From contig CM060900.1 in assembly GCA_030762935.1 (NCBI GenBank), positions 398,057,132-398,121,131 of the forward strand: 64,000 bases of DNA, read 5' to 3'. This document shows, in pieces, positions 1-12,485 of this stretch. The notes below the pieces were generated by a model that worked only from the letters and a program-made list of their open reading frames with translations, did no database searches and was not told the origin of the DNA. Numbering within the stretch: the first letter of the stretch is position 1; the number at the start of each line of letters is the position of its first letter. This stretch comes from Hymenopus coronatus (Eukaryota; Arthropoda; Insecta; Mantodea; Hymenopodidae). The translations under genes and the position numbers were made by a program.

Positions 1-616
1 TGTGTAAAACTTAGATATTTTGGACCTTTCGTAAAAGATTCTGTCCTTAGTAATATATGCTAGGAACTTGAAACTAGCGTAAACTCTTAAAAGTTGTTGC
101 TGGTTATGATCATGGCGAACGCTTCCTGGGAAATAGGTCATGAATGGGTTTTACTGAGTAATTTCCTTTGTCTCGACAGCACTCCATTTTACGAGTGCCA
201 TTACTCTTAGTTTTGACCGCTCTTGGAGAAAGTGAAAATATGCACGCTCCACTGGGTATGTCGCGATTCACTCTCGAGTATCGTGGGAATCGTTTAGATA
301 TCAGACTTCCAAATGTTAAACTACCGATAATTTATCTCGTCAGATTACGTGCCAGTCCATCTAGACCTAGAGATTTTTCCTGGTACAGACATCCTAGTTT
401 CTGTGAAATATATTGCTAAATCTAAAGGTTGATAAGGAGTAATCAGTCACATTAGCTATAAGAGTGCAGTGTTAGTTATTAATCTGACCTTCCTCTTCTG
501 GGGGAGGTTAAAATTTGGGCATAGTGCTGACTTTTGATCAACCAATGTGTGTCGCTTCTACCGCCAAGCCGCCTGTTTATAGCAGCAGTGGTGTTTGAAA
601 GGTTTGCTCTAAAAGT
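1..616. other. Non-coding, nothing recognised
   Basis: AT-rich single-copy-looking DNA. A short open stretch at 168-419 (+) has no ATG at its start, no splice signals that I trust and no recognisable motif. Probably intronic or intergenic. Confidence 0.5.
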
Positions 617-800
617 GTACATGGCTCAGCGGTAAGGTGTGAGATTTGCATTCGGGAGGTACCGGAATCGATTGCCGTTAAATCGAAAATTCTGACCTTG
701 GATTATTTTGCGGTTTTCCATGGCTGGTAGGTGAATGCTAAGGTTGAGTTTATAATGTAGCAATTATCCCTTTTCGTTTCATGTCGTTTTCGTGTTTCAG
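617..800 (+). repeat. tRNA-derived SINE, family 8 (degraded copy)
   Basis: A degenerate tRNA-like head has box A around ggctcagcggtaagg and a decayed box B near 668. The following bases, with tttgcggttttcc and a region ending near tttcatgtcg, match the layout of the copies at 2245 and 48739. The copy is too diverged to place its ends well. Confidence 0.4.
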
Positions 801-1216
801 GATTAGAAGACCAAGCAAGTGGTTGGTGAAATTTGCTTTGTTGAACGGCCTGTCATGGTGTATGGAGTGGGACGGGCTCTAAGAGATATATCTCTATCAG
901 GGAGAGATAGGCTGGTGGAGGTCCTGCCGTTGTCCGAATATAATATTTGAAGATGTTAATGACCCCGCCGGTGTCCCAGTTTGTCACTGCGGATCTGGTT
1001 GCCCTCTGTGTCCTTCGCTTCACCTTTTTCACCTGCAGGTTTCCAAAATCACAATAGCCGATTGCACTTAAGTGGGCTTAATGTTTAGACGCAAGCGGCA
1101 TGAACATTTGCCAAGAGAGCTGATTGCATTTATAACAGTGTTTGATGTGATACCTACAGCTGCTGCTGTAGTAAAAACAATATTGGAATACTAGACCATC
1201 CAGAATATTCTTTTGT
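801..1216. other. Non-coding, partly GC-richer, nothing recognised
   Basis: The part from 840 to 1050 is less AT-rich than its surroundings and contains a small hairpin-like ctctatcagggagagat motif near 890. Neither strand gives a recognisable protein or repeat match inside the window. Confidence 0.4.
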
Positions 1217-1505
1217 CGCCCTCCGTGGTGTGATGGTTACCACGATAACGTCATATACCCAAGGTCGCGAGTTCAAACCCGGCGGAGGACGAGGGTTTTT
1301 TCGGGCGTAAAAATCCTTATGGCTTCCTTCGGAAGGGAAGCAAACCCGTTGGTCCCGTGTCGTAGATTTACGGCACGTAAAAGTACTTTAATCGTGACAA
1401 AGAGGCCTCTGAGCAACATTAAAGCCGTCTTTCACGCCCAGTATAGAATGGGACGCTCAGAACCACAGCAGTAAAAGAGCACCCATAAATGAAACTCAAT
1501 TTCCA
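1217..1505 (+). repeat. tRNA-derived SINE, family 2 (Gly-tRNA-like head)
   Basis: The head at 1217-1290 has a glycine-tRNA-like arrangement. It shows an acceptor-like ccctccg, box A tggtgtgatggttacca with a variant D-stem, box B gagttcaaacc, and a closing cggaggac. The body contains the block around 1350-1380 (ggtcccgtgtcgtagattt) and the 3' block near 1440-1490. Both blocks recur almost unchanged at 61037-61319 and 49293-49505. A real tRNA gene is unlikely because the anticodon arm is eroded and the long body is shared among copies. Confidence 0.8.
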
Positions 1506-2244
1506 TTGTTATAATTTTCTTGACGCCTTTTCTTTTTTGGCTTATTTTGAAAGTTGAAATGATCGTTATGAGTATGAAAGTGTCCAAGAAAATAGGATAT
1601 TTAGCAGTTCTGTTGCTGCTGAAGCCCATATTTTCCAGTCATGGTGAAATACAAGCCCTTCACGATCTCTATGCAGCATCAGTAGGCGAATAGAAAGACA
1701 GTTCTATTACTAATTCCTACCGAATAGTTTCCTTGGATGCTTGAGATAACGGCGTGAAAAACGGACACTTATAATTTTCTAAGTAAGGAAAATCAGACTT
1801 CTTCCATATAAAACAGTCTTCAAAGGTGCCAACATTAACAAAAGTTGAGTTACAATTAACAAAAGATACCTACTATTAATACATTCCATAGACACTTTAA
1901 TGACACTTTCTGTAAAGTTCTTGTTTATTGACCTGCGCTCTTCATTTGTTGAGCAAGTATGTCAATAATTTATTTGTTGAGATGTGATTGTCTTATTTTC
2001 TACCGTGGCTACGACGCACCATAAGGCGCGATATTAGATTTTATTTCATCACTATCACAAACAAGAAATGTCAGACAGTCGATTTGGACTGTCGAGACTA
2101 AGCCACAGTTTTTGTGTGGCATCATCATAACACGAAAAGGTGATATCAAATAAAGCGCAAGAAATATCAAAGAGTTTTTTTTTACACCGTCTACCATTTA
2201 GTATAAGTAGTTCATATAAACGCTTTACGCCAGGTACGTAAAAT
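1506..2244. other. Non-coding, nothing recognised
   Basis: AT-rich sequence without credible exons, tRNA-like boxes or copies elsewhere in the window. Confidence 0.5.
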
Positions 2245-2440
2245 GGGCGCGATGCCTGAGCGGTAACGATCGAGATTCGCATTCAGGAGGTCCTGGATTC
2301 GATTCCTGGGGCTAACCACTTTGACCAACTTTTTCGCGGTTTACCCAGATTAGCAAAGCGTATACAGGAGTAATTTCTCATTTACTACCAATTTTCTTTC
2401 CCTCATTTCCTATCATTGCGCTTCCACTTTCATGTATAAA
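2245..2440 (+). repeat. tRNA-derived SINE, family 8
   Basis: The head has box A gatgcctgagcggtaacg and box B ggattcgattcc. It is followed by a body with ttcgcggtttaccc, then a 3' block with ctcatttcctatcatt and ctttcatgt. The same order of blocks is seen at 48739-49070, which supports a SINE family rather than a lone tRNA pseudogene. Confidence 0.6.
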
Positions 2441-3289
2441 GTAGGTTTACGGACTGTACAGTGTCAGTCGGTGTCGGAAAGATGGTGCAGATGTCACTTG
2501 CTCGTTTAAAGGCTGTTTTTGTCCCTGCCAGATGCTAGGCTTCTCTCAGTAACCTCCGATGGGTCGAGTTGTCACCGGCTCCTTACAGGAAAGCCTTCTT
2601 TAAGCAGCCCGCTGGTTTGAGTGGGTCCTCAAGCTTGGAATCGTTCATATCTGTGCGCTTCTCTGTCGGCTCTGCTGGGAAATTTAGTCTCCTGCCGTTT
2701 TATCACCTCATTCGTACCTCTTGAGGGTGTAAGGCATAAAAGAATCGATTGAATCGAGGTGCCAGATGTCCCTTCCGTTCCTTGGTCTTAGGACATACCG
2801 TTCATATATCAAGTAAAATGTGTTAGGATAGTTTAACAAGAAACCGAGAAAACGGGCACTCAGCATTTCAAAAGGTTTTCTTAAATCTTGTAAAATCTAA
2901 ATATGGAGGCAGTAAAGTATATTGTACAAACAATTATTAATGCTACGATAAATTACGTGTTTTATTTTTTGTGCTTTCTCAATTAGAAACATTTTATTAC
3001 CTTTTTTTCTAATTACATAGACGACACAATTTAAGATTTTTAAGTTAAAAGAAGCAGAGTGGATGTTTCTTCTGTTTTTAGTTAAACCTCGTTGGTCAAT
3101 TCAGACGATTATTACTGACTTGTTTGTGATGATTCCATATCCCTTTACAGCACTTATCCATCACGTATAGTTTGTTAATAATTGCATGAATAACATTTCT
3201 AGTAATTATAAATTCTAATTTGTGTAACACCTTGGCTAGAATACCTTTTAAGTGCCTAAAATGAATATGAAGTGGAGTTTCGACTTTAC
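2441..3289. other. Non-coding, possibly decayed 3' part of the adjacent fossil
   Basis: The part from about 3200 to 3289 may still belong to the minus-strand fossil gene that ends near 3290. The rest is AT-rich with no recognisable content. Confidence 0.35.
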
Positions 3290-5007
3290 TTTGCTTGAGG
3301 AGCATCCCTTTTGAGCGTCCAACAGTAGTCTGCTATCACATTTGGAGTCTATTTTCCCTGGTAGGTCTTTCCATTTCAGTGTTGTCCTGATGGAAGCACT
3401 CGTCATGTGTGTAGTTGGGAGTCCAACGTGTGTGTTTTCAATTACATTTACATCCCATGACCTTGTAGTCCCTAATCAGCTCACTGACACGTTCTCTGTA
3501 ATGTTCAGAGCTGTATGGATAGTTTACTAGAAAGTTTATGACAATGCTTTTGAAAGAGGACAATGTAGCTCTTTCTTGCATATTTAACCGGGTTTCAAAC
3601 TGTGAATCCTTCTTAAGTTCTCTAATTTGAGGGGCAACAAATATTCTTGTATTTTCATTTCACTGATCTTTGGCAACTTAGCTTTCAGGAACGATCCGTT
3701 GCTTTCACAAAGTTCTTAATCAAACCTAGTTTGATGTGTAATATAGCCAATAAAATGTTGTCAGCACTTGTTAGTGGTTGGTGAACATTTGCTGGTCATC
3801 TTTTTTCTTTTTTTTTATAACATAGTGATTGCTTTTATCTCTGCTGTCCCATATGCACAAGAAACAGCAACATTTTGTATATCCAATTTGTAATTCAAAT
3901 AAAAATCTATTATACCTGAATCTATGTCATGAATAATCATCATAGCGAATAATGAATAGCAAGAAATGCATGTTCATACAACTCTCCTTCATACCAACTA
4001 TCCCAAGCGACCGCGTGTGAGATTTGTGGTGGACAAAGCGGCGCTGGGACGGGTTTTCTCCGGTTTCCCCCGCCATCGCATTCCACCGGTGCTCCATCTT
4101 CATTCAGGTATCATCAGTGTCACCGCCTGCGGTGCCATAAGTAGTTAAAGTGGGCGTTAAACACTACCCAAAGAAAATAACAACTATGTGGGCTGTAGGA
4201 CCGGATGGAAGCTTGTTTTCATTATGTAAGAAATCTCCTTTCAAGCTTCGTTTCGAGGAGTCTGTGAACAAGCGCCAATCTTCAGGTTTATGTTGAACGC
4301 CCAAGGATTTAATCAAAGAATCAGCATTATTACAGAAAACTGGGTTCTCCTGTCAAGAAAATAAATGTCCAAATCCGTTTTGGGTTAACGGAAAGACTTA
4401 CTTTGGTTCCATACTGCAAGAGGCGCCAGCCTTTCAGTCTTATAGAAATTAACTCGGATTTACTTTTAGATAACCCAAAATTACGAACCAAATCATTTAG
4501 ATCCGTATGCATTAGATAGTGGAGCTCGTTTATTACAAATTCCTTCCACAACATATGCTAGTTATTGTTGTAATTCAAAATCTTGTCACATTTCTGTTGT
4601 CTGGTAGCCTTGGTATGGGGAGGCCTGGTCCAAGAGGCACTGGTGGAATTGTTGATTCTAAAGATGAATATTTAACAGTGTGTTTGGAATTTGAGCTTAT
4701 TACAGATATATTTTTCAAACAGAAGTAGAAGTCTGTTATATGATCCTTAGGTTCCCGCCATATCATAGGAACTGCAAAGGTCATATGACGGTATCCTTTT
4801 AACCAGCCGGTTAGTAGTGTTGTTGCACATTTAGTTAGCACAACAGATTTCCGGAGCCCAAAACTTATTCTGATTTATTTTATTGTAAAGATAACACTCA
4901 TACGCTCCCTTAATTTGAGGAGTCAAATTTCCCATCTGCGGTTTTAAAGTGATCTCATCACTAATGTAGAAGACATTGTTTTTATTGTTTACACATTTGC
5001 GAGACAT
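3290..5007 (-). pseudogene. Fossil of an uncharacterised multi-copy protein family
   Basis: Read on the minus strand from an ATG at 5007, the pieces run in order. The N terminus begins MSRKCVNNKNNVFYIS. Next come FAVPMIWREPKDH and SNSKHTVKYSSL near 4790-4680, a region with LNDLVRNFGLSKSKSEL near 4480, and DWRLFTDSSKRSLKGDFLHN near 4260. After a SINE insertion come CCCFLCIWDSRDKSNHYV near 3850, ILHIKLGLIKNFVKA near 3740 and finally ECFHQDNTEMER near 3385. I know this order from large, highly repeated predicted protein families in insects and cnidarians. They are usually unannotated and probably transposon-borne, and I cannot name the superfamily. The copy needs many frame changes, contains stops and is split by a SINE at about 3999-4180, so it is dead. 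The motif identification is firm; the function is unknown. Confidence 0.75.
3999..4180 (+). repeat. SINE family 1, 5'-truncated, inside a fossil gene
   Basis: The copy begins just after box B (tatcccaagcgaccg). It continues through gatttgtggtggacaaagcg, gggttttctccggtttcccc, ttccaccggtgctccat and a 3' end with gtgggcgttaaacacta. It matches the minus-strand copy at 56216-56444. It interrupts the minus-strand fossil open frame, so it is younger than that gene's insertion here. Confidence 0.85.
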
Positions 5008-7193
5008 CATCCTCCTAATTCACTGTACTTAAAAAAAACACACCATAAGCTGACAGTACAGTTGTTAATTTTGAACTGAGAACACACAGGAATAGCTTCT
5101 TGCATTGAACAAAACTTCTATTCTTATCGAAACTAAGCAGGACCCTTTCTATCTGTAACAGACCTTCCTTTTCTTTCGTTGGAAACCTATAATTTTGTTA
5201 GGAACAGTTCATTGTTGAACATTGTCAATCCTGACGTGACGGACAACAATCGCCCAAAGCGGATATGCCTTTTGTTTACCTAATGAAATATAATTATTTA
5301 ATTTTAATCAGTACCTTCCTACCCTATACTTTTTTTTTTAATATTGCAAAAATTTAGTGTCTGATGGAGCATTTGTAACTTCGTTTTTTTAATTTGGCGG
5401 ATACAAATACTTAGGGATCAGAAGAAATGATTTATTTTATATTTTCATTGTTGACCAGTTTTATATACAAATCCACAAGGAGGACATGATCTCAGGTGGC
5501 TCTCTGCTTGGTGACCTACCTGTGATGAATTTACCTGCAGCATAAGTTCGAACCTGGTTTTATAAAAGGCCAAACAAAATTAAAAACTGTGGGGCTGGTC
5601 TACTGGATGATCGCAGCTCAGACATTATTTGCCGACTTTCATTTTTTCCACTGAGTGCATCTTCTTAAGTGATACTTATCCTGTTCAATTTTAAACTTAA
5701 GTTCAAAGAGTCATTTAAATCAACCTCCAGTTAAGTCGCAACACTTTCATTTCTTGTCCATGAACTGCAAAGCGCACATGCTGGTGGATCAATCAATAAA
5801 TAAAAAAAGAGAGAGGGGGAACATATCGTATGCTTACCTGCTAGTATTTTTTCTGTCATTGCCTAAAAATGTTTATTCTAATGAGCATCGAAAAACCCGC
5901 CTTGGGACAAAGGGAAGCTAGTAAAGAAAAATAAGTTTTTTACTGAGAGTAATTTGTTGCATAATAGGTAAGCATTAGAGTTTTTGAAGCTTAATTTTAA
6001 GTTCCTTAGTTACGAAGGTCTTATGGCGAGAGGCATGAAGTAGGTACATGGGTACATACCCCATTAACTCTTGATTCCAATACACAGAAATACACAGAAA
6101 ATAGCCAGCTTAATCATTTCACACCTAAACCTTTGTACCAACACTCTTGTATCATTGTCTCATTCCACACTTCGCTCCAACAATTACAAATACCAGCAAA
6201 AAGAACCTGTCTCATGAGTTTGGGCGACTGAGCTGGAAAGGGATTTCAGTAGACTAGGCATAGAGGTATAGTGGGAGAACCAGCAATAAACTAAATTCAT
6301 AGATACATTATTAAGTTCAGCTCACCGGAGGAACTGGCTTAACATGTGCACTTTTCTAGCGGAATTGCGCGAAGCCAGATCAAATTTTTTGAGTTAATCA
6401 TACCCAATTTATATTTTCATTCTTTGTTTTGTTTACTTTCTTCACGTTTAACTGGGTCTTAAAAATGCTTGAACGGCCAGTGACTTGTGCACTAAATGTT
6501 TGTATAATAACTAATAATTTGATGGCCTTAAATGATTGCTTTATCCTTCCTATTATGACCCTCCATGTTCTTTTAAGAGGGGAGAGCTGCAGTACATTGC
6601 GAAGAATTCCATTGAAAATTCCAGGAAGTTCAACGGCTGTCGTGATATTCTAAATGACTATTGTCTCTCGGAAAACGACTGACTGGTACAACGTTTGGGT
6701 GGGGTTGCAATTTAATGTAGGTTTTTCTGTTTTGTGTTCTCTTTTATGATGCAGTGGCATTTTCATCATTCATATGCTGAAACTCGTGTTTGCGTTACGC
6801 ATTCGGGGATGAAGATCGGAACGAATTGGAAAATAAATAGAAATGAAGCTGGTAAACGCCTTGTGCGCTGGAAACAATATCGTGGATTAGATGCGTGCCG
6901 AACTGCAGACCCATTAGAATCGATTTGTTTGTAGGCATAAAGCTACTCTTAAACCGTTGCTCATGCAGTGTAGAAGCTTTAAACAGGATGCGGTAAAACA
7001 ATGTGCACAATATTGTAGAGCAGAAAGGCAGTAGTAAACTAAGCACTTGATTTGAGGAACTATGGGGCGCAGATACAGTATAATAATAGGGGTGCTGCAT
7101 GAACATAAAATCACATCTGACTTTATGACACACTTTTGGTTTGTTAGACAAAAGGAAATGTTTCTTACGTACTGTCCCAAATATTGGATAGGC
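5008..7193. other. Non-coding with one weak tRNA-like remnant
   Basis: A possible decayed SINE head lies at 5487-5560, with box-B-like aagttcgaacctgg. The rest is AT-rich. Open stretches at 6429-6653 and 6734-7180 on both strands have no recognisable domains, no conserved motif and no convincing splice context. Confidence 0.4.
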
Positions 7194-7345
7194 TGGTCGC
7201 GTAGCTCAGTCAGTAAAGCACCTGTTTATTGCCCTAAGAGGTTTCCGCCTCGATTCCCGACCGGATTGTGTGAATTTTTTTAACCCAGATTATTCCGTAT
7301 AATCCGCAGAGTAGGGAAGCCTGAATGAGAGTGTGAATGAGTGTG
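7194..7345 (+). repeat. tRNA-derived SINE, family 5
   Basis: The head shows box A tagctcagtcagtaaagcac and box B cctcgattcccga. A body follows that begins gtgaatttttttaaccc. The minus-strand copy at 10880-11008 has the same head and a body starting with a similar gaatttttatccagc. The acceptor and anticodon arms are imperfect, so I do not call a tRNA gene. Confidence 0.65.
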
Positions 7346-7380
7346 TATGTGTGTGTGTGCGCGCGCGCGCGTGTGTGTAT
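7346..7380. repeat. Compound GT/GC microsatellite
   Basis: Alternating gt units run into gc units and back to gt, directly at the 3' end of the family 5 SINE. It may have grown from the SINE tail. Confidence 0.9.
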
Positions 7381-10300
7381 GTTTTGATGTGATGTATAAA
7401 CCCAAAGAAAAGTAAGAGATTCCAACGAGCTGTTCACGAGTTAACAGCATTGCCGATAGGCAATACATTTTTTGCAATGGTGAAATCTCCGATATGACCA
7501 TTGCAGTTAAGAAGCTGATAAATCATATGTTTTGATAATATATAGTATCTTATTCTAGACATGCTAACACCAAAGCGGAGCTCGAGCTCTCGATCCGCGG
7601 ATTTCCGTGATTCAATGTCATACTTAAAAATATGCTTGCTTATCTTACACGCCATTTAAATTCCATGCCTGATAATTTTCATAGCTTACTACAATATCAT
7701 TATAACTATTATATCTAGCTTACAAAGCCATAAACTGGCAGCTGTAATTTATTGTTTATATATCTGGTATACATATATAAGTTTGCCACCGGGAGATACC
7801 CACTTGCAGAGAATTAAATACATACATAAAGTCAAGTCCGCTTTTACGGTTATACAGCTCCCTTCATTGGCTTTGGAATTATTGAGGAAAGGCCATATTA
7901 GATAGAAAATCAGACACCTTTGTGCATTTAATGAGGCAAAAATGTATTAGGTGTTGCAACACTAGTGTACAGAATTTCAGAGCCCTTTCTCCGATTATTC
8001 CAAGAAAAAAAAAACCTTATACGAGGTGTCAAAATGTAGATGTTAGAAAAGAGGCATTACACTAAATTCATCTGCCACTTATAGCCATAATTAAATAACT
8101 AATTAGACGCTTAAAAGCGTATTTCCTTGGCAAGAAATATGAGAACTTTTTGGTACGTACATTTCACAGCATCCGCACCCTATCATGTATTGACCTCAAC
8201 CGGTCCTCATTACGTGTTATAACAGGTATGGAACCGAAGCTCTATAGAGTGGTGTCATTATCTTGCTAATGGTGTTTTCACACGCTAATTAACCGCAATG
8301 CTTGAATGAAGCATTAACGTAATTTCTGCGAACACGGAAGACCAGCTGAATATTAATACAGGAAACAATAGCAGTTTGCTACATACAGGAACTTCGCGTG
8401 GTTAGCTTCAAAGAAGCAAATGACATTTTTGTTTTAAATCGCTTCCTGGTTGCCTTTGCGGAGACTATTAGCTGCAAAAAAGTGCTGTCCGAACACATCA
8501 CTAAGCACATCCTTGTTAGCAGTATTTGGATGACATACATGACTTCCGCACACCATGTTTCATACGTTTTAATAAACGCAAGGGTTTATTTTAAGGGCTT
8601 GGTGATAAAGCTTAACGATACTAAATTTCCATTGCGTTGGAATATTACTAGACATTTTCATATAAGCTTCCCAATTTTATATACGTTAAAGGAAAATGCA
8701 CTTTCTACCTAACCTATTGATAGCACAAAGACTACTGAGGAATTTTTGTCAGTCATTGTAAAAGGAAGCACAGTGCGATCATCAAGTCCCTCCACACTGG
8801 TGGAAAGATGGCAGTAACCCAGACTCCATACATTTGTGATGCTATCCGATGGTGAACTGGTTGGAATAAATTTGAAGAAAGTGGTATAAAGAGAAAGCAA
8901 ATAAAAATCATAGTTAGATTAGATTAGAAAACATTAACTTAACCATACCAAATGCTGAATTTGTTACTCACTCTGTTGAAGGTACAAATTCGCGCATTTG
9001 ATTTTTCTGATTAAATACGCTGATTAATGTTTCCTTTGTCACTCGCTTTTCTCACTGTCATTTTCAGTTCATCTGTTACTTTTGAATTATATGTGTAGGC
9101 CGTTGACTTTGTGGCTCCCTAAAAGAAATGATCTGGTAAAGCATTTCTTGCAGCGTCATGAGCAGAAACAGTCCCACCAAATGTACTAGATCGAAATCTG
9201 TATCTCAAACAGTAATTTGGAATTAAGAAATAGCACTGTAAATGTTTGTTTCATTTTTTCTGTATTATTACAACCTGCTGTAAACATATTCTTCACTAAA
9301 AAGATCCGCACTTCTATCAACAACATTTTCAAATTGAATGAAAATATACTTACACAGTAGCAAATGCTGCCTAACACTGACCATCATTCACAATCCTAGT
9401 TACATTAGGGATGATGTTTTAGACTAGAAATAAAACCGCCATATTCTTGACAAACTAATCAAAGCTTGTAGTTTTGGGCACTATCGAAACTTTTGATCGC
9501 AGCAAAGTATTTGGTTTTTCATTCCGTTTTAAAGAGATTTTTTGGTGCTGTCTAAGTTAGTATTATATTAGTTGCTTGGTAGTCGTTAGTCCCCAATCAC
9601 TTTAAAGTCGCCTTCGTCGATGAATCTATGCAGATTATGTTGAAAACTCCATTTCAGAGGGCATAATTTAGCTATTGTTCTATTTTATTTATTCAATAGG
9701 TTTGGCAATTAGTTGTAAACATTACAGTAAAGGGTTGTTATATACCAAACAAGAAATATAAATAAGTAATTGGTCTACTAGGGCATGCAGTTCGTTCTAA
9801 ACATTTGGACTAATATTAGTAATATTGCGGGAGAGATCGCCATTTTATGGTGGATGATAGATCAGTGCCGGAGGGGGCGAGTGACGATTGTAGCTCTTGT
9901 AAATAAAAATCAAAACGTTAATTCCAAACCTTAGCGCAACTTCTTTCTTGCATAATAGAAGTTCAAGCTGTGATCAAATTGCTGCTTTACGTTTCTTGCT
10001 AGTTAACAGCCTCAAAATCGGTCGTAGCTCCCCGCATTTGGATATTAAAAATTGAGCAGCACATGGCGCTTAGACTATAGATACCAAATACCATGTTAGC
10101 CATAATTCAGTTAAGCCCACAATATCGGAACCTTTAAGTCGGAAAAGTGCTTGGGAAGTTGTCTATGCTTCCATCTCCCATGCATTCAGCGTGATTAAAC
10201 AACTTTTAAAACCTTATTCTCATTCGATGGTATTTTCTCATTGTCATAATATATTGGATTGTCGAAAAAATTCCACAGTCCCTACTATTGGCTTGCACAC

Positions 10301-10879
10301 AAATTAACTATTTTGGGTATCTACTGTAAGTACTACAGTGGGATTAAAAGATCACCTTCTATTACTCTGTAACAGGCATAATTTATGGATTGCTTAGAAA
10401 ACCGTAAAATAAAGAAAAAACGTTTTTTAATTTTAGTCCGTATACCATCCCAAACGCTGCTACACGCCTGACCTGGGAAAGCTATGTGCAAATTGATTAG
10501 CTCGCTGATTTTCTTACTCTAATATATTATAGCACCGCTCTTCGATTGCTATTGTTTGTTATGCTTTAAAGGGACTAGCATTGATATAGGCAGGAAAGGT
10601 GAAAATTGCCTGTCTATGTTTGGGATTCAACACAGACAGTTAATTTATTTAATCAATGTTTATTAATGACAATTATTGACCAAAGTAAATTTATTTCATG
10701 GTATAGACTTTTGAACACTTTTTTTTTTTTTACTCATATACCGCCTTTAACATCGAAGTCATGTCGGCGGCTTTTGCTTTAGAACTATGCTCATGGCAGT
10801 GGTGTTCACTCGTTTACTGTTTGTTTTATCTATGGGGAATTATCTTTAACGTTACACGAATACATTCAACTCTTATTCA
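7381..10879. other. Non-coding, nothing recognised
   Basis: Long AT-rich stretch. A 104-codon open frame at 8398-8712 (+) has no recognisable motif and begins at a GTG, so I do not call it a gene. I see no copies of the window's repeat families here. Confidence 0.5.
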
Positions 10880-11008
10880 TATTTCCAAACTCTGGGGAAG
10901 ATGGAGAATCATTTTAGCTGGATAAAAATTCCTACGCCAACCTAGAATCGAACTCGGGACCCCTCGTAAACCAGGTAGGTGCTCTACCGACTGATCTAAG
11001 GGGCCAGC
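10880..11008 (-). repeat. tRNA-derived SINE, family 5 (minus strand)
   Basis: On the minus strand the head reads box A tagatcagtcggtagagcac and box B gagttcgattctagg. The 3' body toward lower coordinates resembles the copy at 7194. Confidence 0.7.
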
Positions 11009-12377
11009 TTTTAAGCATTTATTTCACACATAAAGTTTCAACTATGTCGAATTTTACTGCCTAAAGGAGGGTAACGACCTAAAACTCTTAATGTACATAA
11101 TTCAAAAAATATGAATATTATCGTAAATGTTAGTTATTATCCAAAAGGTTTAAAACCGATACTATATATACTTTACTTAAATGTATAAACTAATAGTAAA
11201 TTGCATACATTGATTTTCAAGTAGATTCAAGTTTTCTGGAGCCACCCCCCCCATGCAAAAAAAAAAATCAATATCAACTGTGACCAGCCCATTGACTATT
11301 TTTGAATCTGCTCGTGGATGCACCAGTGCTTCCTCCATACTGGATTTAAGTTCCCTGTCGTTAAAATGGCTCCGCAAATTGAACATTTTCTCCCTTAGGT
11401 TAGGCTTATTTACATTTTTCGTAACTTGAACTACAATAAACGAAATCCTTATCCTTTTCAGTTTGATAATCAAAAGTTTTATTCGAATTGAAGTCTTAGG
11501 AAACAAGGCTCTGATCCAGTTTAATCTAAAATATAGAGCGGCAAAATCGCGCGATGTGCATTTAACATTTCAAGTCAGAATGTGTCCCACGTACTGGGCA
11601 CATGCGAATTCGAGTATGTTTTACAATCAGCTGCTGCTTAGCTTGTTGCCGAGCAGCTAGGGGCAAGAAAGCTCTACTCCCTTAGCCGAATTTCAGTCCC
11701 TTAGAAATAATTTTGTCTCTGCTTTTCGCTTTCCTATGCGCAGATATGCTTATCGCGTGAATTAGGAACACATTCGTTTTTAGTTCAATTAGCGTAAAAC
11801 CTATAAGAAAGTATTAAGTTAGGACAATACCAGTAGTAACTGTAATACAGCTGTATGTGTATTACTAATAGATGTTATATCTGCATTAATAATACATCTA
11901 AGTGAAATGGCAAAGCGACTATAGCTATTATCATTATTATGTGTTTATTATTAATTTTATTATTATCATCCTTATTTTCTCCATCACTTGTTTGGTGCAC
12001 ACATAAATGCCGTAATGTAAAACTTTTCAAGTTTGCTTTGTTATTCGAATATATTAGACATATAGTTTAGTATTAGATAACTATTTAATAATGAGCCAGA
12101 AAGTAACATCAGAACAGACGGAACATTATAAATACTGAGTAAAGGTGCTGTTAGTGATGCAGGCAGAATAAGCTGTCACATCTGTGGCGCCGTTAGGTCA
12201 CCATACAATAGACATGAAGATATTCTTTATGAAGAAAGTCCATTACATGAGGTTTCTGAAGTTTTCAAGTATGATGGCCTGTGACCTAGATCCTGTTTTC
12301 AAAAGATGTAAATAGATATTAGCGAGTATTGACAGGATAGGCAGAAGAGACGTGCTATAGTCTACTTGATCAGTGCA
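11009..12377. other. Non-coding, nothing recognised
   Basis: AT-rich, with short homopolymers near 11246-11270 and TTA/ATT-rich low complexity near 11930-11970. No exon or repeat family recognised. Confidence 0.5.
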
Positions 12378-12485
12378 GACAACCGAGGTCGTTAAGACAC
12401 GACTCCGCAATTGGAGATCTGCATTTCTAATCCTGCCAGGATCCCCATCTGAGAGTTTTTTTTCCCTTGTTTTTTTCTTTTACAA
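12378..12485 (+). repeat. tRNA-derived SINE, family 7 (degraded)
   Basis: The head contains accgaggtcgttaagacac, matching agccgaggtcgctaagacac at 28013, and a decayed box B before tcctgccagga. A T-rich tail follows at 12458-12485. Confidence 0.5.

Noticed and set aside
7194..7265. tRNA gene on the plus strand
   Set aside because: The box A and B sequences are present, but the T-arm is interrupted and a second copy with a shared 3' body exists at 10880-11008. It is a SINE head.
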